Origin: an uncultured Candidatus Melainabacteria bacterium
GTDB taxonomy: Bacteria; Cyanobacteriota; Vampirovibrionia; Gastranaerophilales; Gastranaerophilaceae
Assembly: GCA_947090755.1 (NCBI GenBank)
Contig: CAMUPF010000017.1
Location: 1 to 39,308 of the forward strand
Length of the DNA stretch: 39,308 nucleotides
Direction: 5' to 3'
Within the stretch, counting starts at the first letter, position 1, and the number at the start of each line of letters is the position of its first letter. Below are positions 14,517 to 21,764 of this stretch, piece by piece. The translations under genes were made by a program, and so were the position numbers. The notes below the pieces were generated by a model that was not told where the DNA came from, ran no database searches, and saw nothing but the letters and a program-made list of their open reading frames with translations.

Positions 14517-15208
14517 TTAGCCTCCTTTTTTAAAAATTTTGTAACACATTTTAAATCTATTTCTTTTAAATCATTCGCTTCGGCAAGTATTTCAGATTTA
14601 TTTACTAATTTAACAATTTGCCTGAAACCAAACCCTGTTTGATGTATGTATTTTATTGCGTCATCAGTAAACCTCACTTCTGATAACCCGTTTACCAAAA
14701 TTCCCGTTTCGTCAGTTGAGAATGGTTCAAAATGTAAAACTTCAGAAAATCTATCAGTTAAATGGGCATATTTATCTAAATTTCTTCTTGCAAAACGCAT
14801 TCCAATTAAAATAATAGGGGTATGAGTTCTGTCATGAATATCTCTCAAAATTTCAATACCACACTTGTCTTTTGTTAAATAATCTACTTCATCAACGATT
14901 AAGACTTTAGGGTCTTTAATCAGATATTGAACAACCTGATTAAATAAATCAGAACTTCTAAAAAGCGGCACTTCTCCCATTTCTTTTACGATTTCTTCTA
15001 AAAGTGAACGAGGAGTTGTAACTTGAGTTGCACTTACAAAAATTGCATCATTATTAGCTGACCACCAAGTAGCAACTCTTGTTTTACCGAGTCCCGGTTC
15101 CCCATATACAAGTGCCATTCCCGGAACTCCATTTGCTCGATTGATTAAATTATTCATAAGAGTAATAAAATTTTTTACATTGGTTGTTTTAATAAATTCG
15201 ATTTTCAT
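14513..15208 (-). CDS. Transposition AAA+ ATPase (MuB/TniB/TnsC type)
   Basis: A 231-residue AAA+ ATPase. Walker A is GEPGLGKT (residues 36-43), Walker B VLIVDEVD (102-109), followed by a sensor-like PIILIGMRFARRNL. In this family the ATPase binds target DNA, recruits the transposase and gives target immunity. The start ATG 15208 is preceded by GGGAGG and lies inside the transposase gene (20-nt overlap), so the two are coupled. Length fits the short TniB/MuB-type proteins rather than the longer TnsC. Confidence 0.9.
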   Translation of the reverse strand: MKIEFIKTTNVKNFITLMNNLINRANGVPGMALVYGEPGLGKTRVATWWSANNDAIFVSATQVTTPRSLLEEIVKEMGEVPLFRSSDLFNQVVQYLIKDPKVLIVDEVDYLTKDKCGIEILRDIHDRTHTPIILIGMRFARRNLDKYAHLTDRFSEVLHFEPFSTDETGILVNGLSEVRFTDDAIKYIHQTGFGFRQIVKLVNKSEILAEANDLKEIDLKCVTKFLKKEAK

Positions 15209-17192
15209 TTACAGCCTCCCCGTATATTTGTTTATATTCCTCAGACAATTCATACCTTTTAAACCAAACAAAATCCGCATCATTTTCAAATCCGTTTTTA
15301 AGATGCCATTCATATCTTTCATAGCGGGAGCTAAAAGCTGGTCTGCCATCATTTTCAAAAACTTCTTCAACTTCTCTGTTTTGGTTTGAGCGTGATGTTA
15401 TTTGAGGAACATTTTGCCATTCTAAAGGTTTAATATGCTCAGTTTTAAAATAATTTTTAATTTCTTTTATTGTTTGTTTTTCAAGAGTTTTTTGCTGTTT
15501 AATTTTGAATTTTAACTCTTGCTGATCCTTTATATCACCAAGATATTCAGCCATAGGATGAATTGGAGCAATTCTTTCTGCATCACAAATGAATTTATTT
15601 TTAAGAGAAAAGATTTTAATTTTAGTCAAATCTGATAAACTGTACTTGATAATTACTCTGCCCTGTAAACCATACAAAGCCTCGTTATAATAATCGGCTT
15701 TTAGGAATCTGATACCGTTGCGATTTATTGTTTTAATTTGTGTATGCATCATTAAATCGTCAAGTTCGTTAATATTAACACCTTTTCCTTTACCTTCTTT
15801 AAATATTTCACCAATAGTTTTTCCTTTAAAATTAGGACATTCCAAGCTTCTGTGAAACTCCATATAGCAATCAAGCATTTGTGTTAATTGTTCAACTGTC
15901 GGGATAAAATCATTATGATATTCTTTATGAAATTTTTCGTTACGTTTCATATAAGCAGGTTTATCCGTAATATTTGAGCCGACAAATGATGGTAATAATC
16001 TTTCAAAGCTGTCTTGTAGTTCTCTGAAAAATCGCTCGATAACTTTTGCTCTTGCATTATACGGTTGAGCAAAAACAGCAGTAATGCCAAGTTTATTAAA
16101 TAAGCCGTTAATGCCGCTTTCATAAAAATCACCTGTAAAAAATTTTGCCCTGAAAGCTTTTCCGTTATCCTGATAGCATATTTTAGGAATTTTCCCAAGA
16201 TTTATAATTGCATTTCTCAATGCAGAAGTTATTGCTTGAGTATTTTCTTCAAGCATAATCTCGTAACCGACAAGAGCTGTTGATTTCCAATCCAGATATC
16301 CTATAAGTCTTGCTCTGCATGGCTTACCCGTAAACGGATTTAAACATTGAACAGCCAGTCTGTGACCATCCGCAACCAAAACATCCCCGACTTCCAGTTG
16401 AGTAATATCACGTGTAATATATGGCTGAACTTTATCTCTTAATGCTTTTTGTCCCTCTCTTGCAAATACCCATTCATCATAGTGCTTTTGTTGATACAGT
16501 TTTGCATATCTGCGAAAACTTCTTTCGTTTGATGGAGACTCATATCCTTTCTTGTTTAAAATATACTTCGTTAATTTAGCAGCTTTTCCGATATTAATTT
16601 CGTTTGGGGATAACAATAGAGATTTAAAGCATATTTCTTCTTCCTTTGTTAAATTGACACTGCATTCTTTTTCTCCGTAATCATAATTGGGAATTAAAAG
16701 AGTATAGTCATCTTTTGTCTTAATTTGTTTATACCATCTGTAAATTGTTCCTATTGAAACTTGCCCGACAATATTAAAAATAATCGGGTACATTTGCCCT
16801 TCATTATATACACGAAGAAAATCTTTGCCTGCTTCGGTTTTATTTTTTGATTGCTTCTTGTAATCAACCCATAAATTTACTAAATCATATCTTGCCAATG
16901 CTATTTGTTTCGCATGCGCTGGAATTATTGTATTTTTTCTTAAATTTGGTTCCCTGTTTTTCTCGATTTCAATTTTATTTTTCTCAAAATCGATTAAATT
17001 TTGAGTGTTATAATTCAATGATTGAACAAGAATTTCATACTTAGAGCCGGTTGAACCGTCAACTAATCGGGTTACATATTTATTTTTGTTAACAGCTTTG
17101 CGAACAGCTCTTGGGGTTATACCCTGAATGTTTGCTAAGTCTTTTACTGTAATCCATTCTTTATTCAAGAACTTTCTCCTTAATTTTTTCAT
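15189..17192 (-). CDS. Mu/Tn7-type DDE transposase (MuA/TnsB-like)
   Basis: A 667-residue transposase that cuts and joins the transposon ends. Residues about 12-60 form an N-terminal winged-helix/MerR-like domain (WITVKDLANIQGITPRAVRKAVNK); residues about 100-240 are the end-binding domains; the RNase H-like core has D275 (VLVADGH), D342 (YQDNGKAF) and E386 (KVIERFF); the mu-C-like beta barrel follows (SLSDLTKIKIFSLKNKFICDA). D-D spacing is 67, as in MuA. The C-terminal tail after about 540 is helical and basic and probably contacts the ATPase. ATG 17192 follows AAAGGTGG. It is the first gene of a five-gene operon and is intact. Confidence 0.93.
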   Translation of the reverse strand: MKKLRRKFLNKEWITVKDLANIQGITPRAVRKAVNKNKYVTRLVDGSTGSKYEILVQSLNYNTQNLIDFEKNKIEIEKNREPNLRKNTIIPAHAKQIALARYDLVNLWVDYKKQSKNKTEAGKDFLRVYNEGQMYPIIFNIVGQVSIGTIYRWYKQIKTKDDYTLLIPNYDYGEKECSVNLTKEEEICFKSLLLSPNEINIGKAAKLTKYILNKKGYESPSNERSFRRYAKLYQQKHYDEWVFAREGQKALRDKVQPYITRDITQLEVGDVLVADGHRLAVQCLNPFTGKPCRARLIGYLDWKSTALVGYEIMLEENTQAITSALRNAIINLGKIPKICYQDNGKAFRAKFFTGDFYESGINGLFNKLGITAVFAQPYNARAKVIERFFRELQDSFERLLPSFVGSNITDKPAYMKRNEKFHKEYHNDFIPTVEQLTQMLDCYMEFHRSLECPNFKGKTIGEIFKEGKGKGVNINELDDLMMHTQIKTINRNGIRFLKADYYNEALYGLQGRVIIKYSLSDLTKIKIFSLKNKFICDAERIAPIHPMAEYLGDIKDQQELKFKIKQQKTLEKQTIKEIKNYFKTEHIKPLEWQNVPQITSRSNQNREVEEVFENDGRPAFSSRYERYEWHLKNGFENDADFVWFKRYELSEEYKQIYGEAVNENRIY

Positions 17193-17414
17193 ATAAAAAT
17201 TCCACCTTTAACTACTCCATACATTACCTCTAAAGTTAGTTATATTGGAGTGTTTATCGGTTTATTTAACTTTTGTGTAGCATGTAAATTTTAAAATGTT
17301 ATTCAACTTTTAGTAAACTTGCAAGTTGATTTTTCTAAATTTACATGATATATTTTACTCAGATTATAAATTACAAATTATTATTTGTCAACTGATAGGT
17401 TTACAAAAGAAGTG
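17193..17414. promoter_or_regulatory. Divergent control region between transposase and repressor
   Basis: It holds several symmetric elements: ACTCCA / TGGAGT (17214-17219 and 17246-17251), the 12-bp palindrome AACTTGCAAGTT (17316-17327) and the inverted repeat CATGTAAATTT / AAATTTACATG (17281-17291 and 17337-17347). GTTAGTTATATTGG (17234-17247) resembles the core of the transposon end repeats. These fit operators of the Xre repressor and perhaps transposase autoregulation; no hexamers are assigned with confidence. Confidence 0.55.
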
Positions 17415-17948
17415 ATGAATGAAAACGAAAAAATTAAAGAAATCAGAAAACAACTCGGTTTAACTCAACAAGAAATGGCTGACAGTATTGGGGTAAGTAA
17501 GCAATATTTCAGTAAAGTAGAAAACGGTTTAACAGAGTTAAGTAAGGAAAAAATAACAAAATTATGCAATTGTTATGGCATTTCATTAGATTGGATATTG
17601 TCAGATAAAGGCGGGATGTTTATTAAAGAAAATGAAATTATTAATAACTTAACTCATGATGTTGATAATATACATGGTGTATCTGCTATTTTAGGAGCTT
17701 TTTCCGTTTATATTGAAATAATTTTTCCTATTATTGAAAAAGAACATCCTCTGGCAATAATAAAAGATAAAATTTCTACTGTTCAAAGTTTATTTATTGA
17801 TGATTTATTTAAAAGTGATTATATAAAAAAAAGTTATACTGAAATTAGAGATATATTGAACAAAAAACTTTCAGAAACAGACTATAAGGACAAAATATTA
17901 AATACCTACTATAAGGTTTTTGTGCAAAGATGTGAAGGTAATAATTGA
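17415..17948 (+). CDS. Xre-family repressor of the transposon
   Basis: A 177-residue protein. The N-terminal HTH at about residues 18-43 is LTQQEMADSIGVSKQYFSKVENGLTE; the remaining 110 residues form a helical domain without recognised family. It is divergent from the transposase with 222 nt of operator-rich DNA between, the arrangement of a CI/c repressor over a transposition operon. ATG 17415 is taken as the start because it gives the usual MNENEKIKEIRKQL beginning; TTG 17385 would add ten residues. The terminator at 18035-18060 follows. Confidence 0.82.
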   Translation: MNENEKIKEIRKQLGLTQQEMADSIGVSKQYFSKVENGLTELSKEKITKLCNCYGISLDWILSDKGGMFIKENEIINNLTHDVDNIHGVSAILGAFSVYIEIIFPIIEKEHPLAIIKDKISTVQSLFIDDLFKSDYIKKSYTEIRDILNKKLSETDYKDKILNTYYKVFVQRCEGNN

Positions 17949-18034
17949 TTCAAAAGTCTCATTAACTTGACAAAAGAGTAATTTCAAAGTGATTTTTAAT
18001 TAAATTCTACAAAAATTTTATACAAAAACACCTT

Positions 18035-18060
18035 AAAAACTGCCGCAAAGGGCAGTTTTT
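18035..18060 (+). terminator. Terminator after the transposon repressor
   Basis: AAAAACTGCC / GGGCAGTTTTT around a GCAAA loop. Stem and T-run are strong. Confidence 0.85.
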
Positions 18061-18424
18061 ATTTGCAAAACATCGCAATTATTGACTTCAATTCGGAAGT
18101 CGGAATTCATATTGTCTTTTAGTTTAAGGGGGAACTCGGTTCCTCTTTGGTTCCTTCTTGACTAAAACGGACATTTTGAGAACTTTGCTTGAACTCCGAA
18201 ACTCTTGATTATATTTAAATTACAGCCGATATTTTTGTAAAAAGATTTTTTATAATGACCGTTTTGGGGACAGAAAAGATACTTTTGAACCCACTTTTGT
18301 CAATTCTACTTATCAGCCTCTATCTCAAACACCAAGCTGACTTCTACCCCCATTTCCCCCTTTATCATTCTCCTATTAATTTATAATTAACAAAAAATTT
18401 TCATTTTATGCTTGATTTTTGTAA
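18061..18424. other. Gene-free stretch inside the transposon, with a possible structured RNA
   Basis: No convincing gene. TTTTAGTTTAAG (18117-18128) can pair with CTTGACTAAAA (18157-18167); inside, one GGGGAAC can pair with either of two GTTCC copies. GACTTC / GAAGTC (18083-18100) forms a further small hairpin. Pyrimidine-rich sequence follows to the permease stop. Transcription of this part is not shown. Confidence 0.35.
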
Positions 18425-19408
18425 TTACAAAACTAAGTTATAAAAATACCCGACAATTGTAAAAGTTATAAACATAAAAATCACAAATCTAATAATCAAT
18501 TCTTTTTTCATTACTCTTGAAATAATAATCATTTCAGGTAAAGATAATGCAACAATCGCCATCATAAATACTAAAACAGTTCCGATGGCAGCCCCTTTAT
18601 CAATCAATACCTGCGCAATCGGTATAATTGTTGTTGCGTCAGCATACAGAGGAATCCCTGCAAGAACCGCTAAAGGAACTGCAAAGAAGTTATTGTTACC
18701 CATATATTTAATAAAGAACTCCTGTGGAACATAACCATGTAAAAATGCACCGACACCAACACCAAGAAGAACAAAAAGCCAAATCTTTTTCATTAAGTCT
18801 TTTGCATAAATAAATGCGTCTTTGATTCTTTCTTTAGTTGTTAATTTTTCTTCTTCGCCACCGCAACTGCAAGAGCAGCAACAAGAACCATTATCAGCTT
18901 TAGTACCTAATTTTAATAAGTAATCTTGTAAATATTTACCCCAACCAAATTTTTCCATAATCATACCGCCAAATGTACCAATGGCAATTCCTGTTGCAAT
19001 ATAAATTACTGTTATCTTCCATCCGATAATCCCTGCAAGAACTAAAATTGCAATTTCATTTATCATAGGTGAAGTTATTAAAAAACTCATTGAAACACCA
19101 AAGGGAACACTTGCTTCTGTAAAACCGATAAAAACAGGAATTGAAGAACAAGAACAAAACGGAGTTATTGCACCAAAGAATGAAGCAAAAAGATGAGCTA
19201 AAAATTTCGGTTGTTTTTCGATAAAGTGTTTTAATTTTTCATTATCGATATAACTTCTCAAAAATGAAATAACAGAAATTATTGAGAACAACAAAAATAA
19301 TATTTTTAGAACATCGTACATAAAAAAGTGCAAGGCTTCGCCAAAACTTGTTTCAGCCGACAAGCCTAAAATTCCATAAACAAACCAATCTGCAAATTTT
19401 AAAAACAT
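18425..19408 (-). CDS. Permease of the ArsP/YraQ (DUF318) family
   Basis: A 327-residue membrane protein with about eight transmembrane helices. It has the family's conserved FFGAITPFCSCSSIPVFIGF with a CSCSS cluster (about residues 75-95) and a second inverted half with AGIPLYADATTIIPIAQVL. The cytoplasmic loop between the halves carries a Cys-rich patch, NGSCCCSCSCGGEEE, which could take up metal or metalloid. ArsP-type members export trivalent organoarsenicals; other members are uncharacterised. GGAGG precedes ATG 19408. A divergent ArsR gene and a shared operator region make it a metal(loid)-induced efflux cargo of the transposon; the ion is not known. Confidence 0.85.
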   Translation of the reverse strand: MFLKFADWFVYGILGLSAETSFGEALHFFMYDVLKILFLLFSIISVISFLRSYIDNEKLKHFIEKQPKFLAHLFASFFGAITPFCSCSSIPVFIGFTEASVPFGVSMSFLITSPMINEIAILVLAGIIGWKITVIYIATGIAIGTFGGMIMEKFGWGKYLQDYLLKLGTKADNGSCCCSCSCGGEEEKLTTKERIKDAFIYAKDLMKKIWLFVLLGVGVGAFLHGYVPQEFFIKYMGNNNFFAVPLAVLAGIPLYADATTIIPIAQVLIDKGAAIGTVLVFMMAIVALSLPEMIIISRVMKKELIIRFVIFMFITFTIVGYFYNLVL

Positions 19409-19458
19409 TGTTTATTACCTCCGTTAGGTTATTAAGCATTGACTTTTTACAAGGTTTA

Positions 19459-19509
19459 TTCCATAATTGGAATATTTTATGCTACATATAATATTCCACT
19501 TTTGGAATA
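19459..19509. promoter_or_regulatory. Two ArsR-type operators and the arsR promoter
   Basis: There are two palindromes, TTCCATAATTGGAA (19459-19472) and TATTCCA-N4-TGGAATA (19492-19509), of the same half-site. TATAAT at 19487-19492 abuts the second, so repressor binding would block transcription of arsR and, from the opposite side, of the permease. Confidence 0.75.
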
Positions 19510-19525
19510 ATGTCAAGAGGTTAAT

Positions 19526-19810
19526 ATGGATAATAATTTAAACAATAAAAAAGCAGAAATATTTAAAGCATTGGCTAATCCTGCAAGATTGGATGTGATA
19601 GATCAATTATTGGAAGGTGAAAAGTGTGTGTGTGAAATTCAAGAGAATTTAAAAAAATATCAACAAGCACATATTTCTAAGAGCTTGCAAAAGCTCAAAT
19701 CTGTTGGATTACTCAAGGACAGACGAGATGGCATGAATGTTTATTATTCACTTAGGATTTGTTGTATGAGTGAATTTTTCGAGTGTTTGAATAAAATTTT
19801 AGATAATTAA
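19526..19810 (+). CDS. ArsR-family metal(loid)-responsive repressor
   Basis: A 94-residue winged-helix protein. The recognition helix is QQAHISKSLQKLKSVGLL, followed by the wing RRDGMNVYYSL. The sensor site has the ArsR-type EKCVCEI (C34, C36), and further Cys are at C79, C80 and C87. In this family metal or metalloid binding to the Cys releases the operator. AAGAGG lies before ATG. It controls itself and the divergent permease through the palindromes at 19459-19509. It is the last gene before the right end of the transposon. Confidence 0.9.
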   Translation: MDNNLNNKKAEIFKALANPARLDVIDQLLEGEKCVCEIQENLKKYQQAHISKSLQKLKSVGLLKDRRDGMNVYYSLRICCMSEFFECLNKILDN

Positions 19811-19842
19811 GCAAATTCAGATAAAATTCAAAACGGTCATTA

Positions 19843-20079
19843 CCGAAATAATCAAACTATTTGTCAAACGCCCAGTACAGGCTAAAACACAGACTATACT
19901 TTGCAGAAAACCCAAGTTGCCGAAATAATACAACTAGCTGTCAGACCATCAAAAGAGGCATTTGACCGTTTTGTTTGACACTTAGTTTGATTATTTCCTA
20001 CCCCTCAAACCCCGATATATAGCTAACTTTCCCAAATAATACAACTACCCGCCATAATCCAAATGCCTCAAAAAATACA
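19843..20079 (-). repeat. Transposon right end with transposase-binding-site-like repeats
   Basis: The copies of the roughly 24-bp repeat are at 19843-19866, 19919-19943 and 20031-20054 (each CC-AAATAAT-N2-AACTA and ending TGTCA or CGCCA on +), plus one in the opposite direction at 19976-19999. The three aligned copies face the left-end copies, as expected. The end itself is CAAAAAATACA (20069-20079). Between the repeats nothing else is recognised. Confidence 0.75.
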
Positions 20080-20162
20080 CGCGCTCGAACCCTCAAATGG
20101 GTTCTCACCCTCATCATGCAAAATAAAAAAGCAGATAACAAAAGTCATCTGCTTTTTTATGG
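20080..20162. repeat. tRNA-end repeat, His copy, right half, with target duplication
   Basis: It starts with the second CGCGC (20080-20084), then TCGAAC, GTTCTCA (20101-20107), CAAAATAAAA (20119-20128), a terminator hairpin and the tRNA-His 3' end. The same order (TCGAAC, GTTCTCA, CAAAATAAAA, hairpin, tRNA 3' end) is seen at 27697-27769 beside tRNA-Lys. Confidence 0.7.
20125..20158. terminator. Terminator of tRNA-His
   Basis: AAAAAAGCAGAT / ATCTGCTTTTTT around a 10-nt loop, directly downstream of the tRNA on the minus strand. It is symmetric and can work both ways. Confidence 0.8.
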
Positions 20163-20236
20163 GGCGGATGATGGGATTCGAACCCATGTATATCGGAACC
20201 ACAATCCGAGGCCTTAACCACTTGGCGACACCCGCC
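20160..20236 (-). tRNA. tRNA-His (GTG)
   Basis: A full cloverleaf: acceptor GCGGGTG / CATCCGC, D-arm with GCCAAGTGG, anticodon loop TTGTGGT with anticodon GTG, and T-arm GGGTTCGAATCCC. A G at -1 faces C73, the identity pair of tRNA-His, and CCA is encoded. The 3' end sequence is repeated at 4826-4840. Confidence 0.95.
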
Positions 20237-20327
20237 ATTTATCTGTATTTTTATACTAGCACGAAAATATTTTTTGTCCAGCACAATTTTATATTAAAAA
20301 AGCTCCGGTTTGGAGCTTTTCTTATTA

Positions 20328-21077
20328 TTAACTGATTCGTTGGAACATATAACCGATTCCGCGCGCCGTTAAGATTAATTCCGGATTCGCAGGGTCGGAT
20401 TCCAGTTTTGAACGCAATCTTGAAATGTGTACGTCTACCACGCGGGTATCAATTCGATGATCGGCAGGGTATGCCCATACGTGTTGCAAAATTTCGTTTC
20501 TTGAGAACGCTTGACCCGAATTGTTTACCAACAATTCTAACAGGCTGAATTCCATTCCTGTAAGACGGATTCGGTCGTTCTTTCTGTATACCTGACGTCT
20601 TGCGGTGTCGATTTTAATATTACCTGCTGTAATAACATTTTTTGTCACTTTGCCTGATGGTGTTACCATTTCGCGGTTATTTGTACGGCGAAGTACGGCT
20701 TTTACGCGCGCTTCAAGTTCTTTTGGGCTGAATGGTTTGATAACGTAGTCGTCAGCACCCAGTTCAAGGCCGGTAATTCTTTCGGATACATCGCCCAATG
20801 CTGTTAAGATAATAATAGGTACATCAGCGGTGCGTCGGATTTCTCGTGTCACTCCGTAACCGTCCATTTTTGGCATCATTACGTCTAATACTACAAGATC
20901 AGGGTTGTATTTGTTGAATGCATTTACTGCGGCTTCGCCGTCTTCTGCTGTGTAGACATCGTAACCCGCCATTTTCAAACGTGTTTCTAATATACGTCTG
21001 ATACTTGCTTCGTCATCTGCCAACAAAATTCTAGGACGATCTTCATTTTCTATTGTCATCTCAGCATTTTCTGTCAT
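20328..21077 (-). CDS. rpaB: RpaB-type OmpR-family response regulator
   Basis: A 249-residue two-component regulator. Residues 16-130 are a receiver domain with acidic pocket D21/D22, phospho-acceptor D65 (VVLDVMMPKMDG), switch T in IIILTAL and K in YVIKPFSP. Residues about 150-245 are the winged-helix DNA-binding domain (RLTGMEFSLLELLVNNSGQAFSRNEIL, VVDVHISRLRSKLE, ARGIGYMFQRI). The wording of both domains is that of cyanobacterial RpaB/Ycf27, which controls stress and light responses through HLR1 elements; in a non-photosynthetic relative its regulon is open. AAAGGAAAAAG precedes the start. No histidine kinase is adjacent; in Cyanobacteria the partner NblS is also unlinked. Confidence 0.88.
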   Translation of the reverse strand: MTENAEMTIENEDRPRILLADDEASIRRILETRLKMAGYDVYTAEDGEAAVNAFNKYNPDLVVLDVMMPKMDGYGVTREIRRTADVPIIILTALGDVSERITGLELGADDYVIKPFSPKELEARVKAVLRRTNNREMVTPSGKVTKNVITAGNIKIDTARRQVYRKNDRIRLTGMEFSLLELLVNNSGQAFSRNEILQHVWAYPADHRIDTRVVDVHISRLRSKLESDPANPELILTARGIGYMFQRIS

Positions 21078-21323
21078 CTATCTTTTTCCTTTTCTTTTGT
21101 AAAAGTGTTATTTCAGCACTTAATTATTAACAAATGTTTATTTTTTTATATTTTTTTGAATATTTGTAACTATATATTAACATAACATTTTAAAAATTAC
21201 AAGCACTTTTGTTAAAAACTTGACTTAGATGTTGGGGAGGTGAAATTACCTTGCAGGTGGTAGCTGATGAGGGGAATGTTTTTTTTCTCGGAAATTTTAA
21301 AATCCTATTGAGAGGAGATTTTT
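21078..21323. other. Intergenic region between rpaB and the exported protein gene
   Basis: 246 bases without a gene. It is very AT-rich near rpaB. On the minus strand GTTACAAA (near 21164-21171) resembles one half of an HLR1 site, which would fit RpaB autoregulation but lacks a clear second half. The G-rich stretch 21230-21280 (GTTGGGGAGGTGAAATTACC) has a small hairpin AGGTGAAATTACCT of unknown meaning. Confidence 0.3.
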
Positions 21324-21674
21324 ATGCGAAGAATTTATGTTGTTCTGGTTTTATTACTTGCGATAGCAATCCCGATGGCGGTAAAATATAGTATTAACCA
21401 TGCGAATGTGCACAAAGCATGTAATGACGGCCCTTGTTTGATAAATAATTTTTCTGATTTTTCAAACGACCCGCTTCAGGAAAGGCATTTGCCCAATAAT
21501 TTAGAGAAGATGTCTAAACCTGATGCGTTTCAGCCGAATCTTGATAACCATCCGAAGGATGAAATGATTAATATGGATGGATTTCAAGAGGATTCAGCGA
21601 ACCGTGTCGGTCAAAAATGTGAATTTGGTTTATGTTTGCCGGGGCAGCAGCAGCCGGGGAATAGGCAGGATTAA
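21324..21674 (+). CDS. Small exported or membrane-anchored protein of unknown function
   Basis: A 116-residue protein. Residues 4-20 are hydrophobic (IYVVLVLLLAIAIPMAV) and form a signal or anchor. The rest is hydrophilic, Asn/Asp/Pro-rich and probably disordered. Two short Cys pairs flank it, CNDGPC and CEFGLC, each C-x4-C and both ending in a similar way (GPCLINNF, GLCLPGQQ), which suggests an internal repeat or a metal/disulfide site. GAGAGGAG lies 6 nt before ATG. No family recognised. Confidence 0.65.
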   Translation: MRRIYVVLVLLLAIAIPMAVKYSINHANVHKACNDGPCLINNFSDFSNDPLQERHLPNNLEKMSKPDAFQPNLDNHPKDEMINMDGFQEDSANRVGQKCEFGLCLPGQQQPGNRQD

Positions 21675-21682
21675 AGCTGATG

Positions 21683-21704
21683 TGCGGCGGGTGCTTCCGC
21701 CGCA
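21683..21704 (+). terminator. Hairpin after the exported protein gene
   Basis: TGCGGCGG / CCGCCGCA around GTGCTT. The stem is strong but only TTATGC follows, so termination may be partial. Confidence 0.55.
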
Positions 21705-21710
21705 TTATGC

Positions 21711-21739
21711 TTGACATGTTGTAAAACATGGTACATAAT
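21711..21739 (+). promoter_or_regulatory. Promoter of the pilin-like gene
   Basis: TTGACA (21711-21716), 17 nt, CATAAT (21734-21739). The 15 bases ATGGTACATAATAAA (21728-21742) recur exactly at 39237-39251, also 17 nt after a TTGAC(T). The in-frame ATG at 21728 is inside this promoter and cannot be the start. Confidence 0.75.
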
Positions 21740-21764
21740 AAATTAAAAGAAAGGAAGGATAAAA

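Larger units (their letters stand above)
4936..20079. mobile_element. Complete Mu/Tn7-type transposon with restriction-modification cargo (15,144 bp)
   Basis: The ends are TGTAAAAAGG on the left and, read inward from the right, TGTATTTTTTGAGG. Both are followed by about 24-bp repeats of the form TGACA-N3-AGTTTGATTATTT facing inward. The flanks are a perfect 5-bp duplication CGCGC. Joining the flanks after removing one CGCGC gives GTTCGCGCTCGAAC, which is exactly the sequence of the uninterrupted paralogous repeat at 27689-27702. Inside are a DDE transposase, an AAA+ ATPase, accessory DNA-binding genes, a divergent Xre repressor and cargo (TrlF-like ATPase, type IIS R-M, permease/ArsR). No phage head, tail or lysis genes and no TniQ are seen, so it is a transposon, not a Mu-like prophage. 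Confidence 0.85.

Noticed and set aside
4936-20079. Mu-like prophage
   Set aside because: Transposase, ATPase and repressor look Mu-like, but no head, tail, portal, lysis or packaging genes are present and the ends enclose only cargo.
4936-20079. CRISPR-associated transposon (type V-K or I-F like)
   Set aside because: No Cas gene, CRISPR array or TniQ was found; the tRNA-end match at 4826-4840 is outside the transposon and part of a repeat, so it is not taken as a guide sequence.
4826-20178. Integrase-type genomic island with tRNA-His 3'-end att sites
   Set aside because: GCGGATGATGGGATT does flank the region, but there is no integrase, the transposon ends lie inside these copies with their own 5-bp duplication, and the same tRNA-end duplication exists beside tRNA-Lys without an island.
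20063-20335. Open frame of 90 codons on + over tRNA-His
   Set aside because: It runs through a terminator and the antisense of a tRNA gene; a shadow frame.
21078-21323. HLR1 binding site for RpaB before its own gene
   Set aside because: Only one half-site (GTTACAAA) fits; the second half at the required spacing does not.
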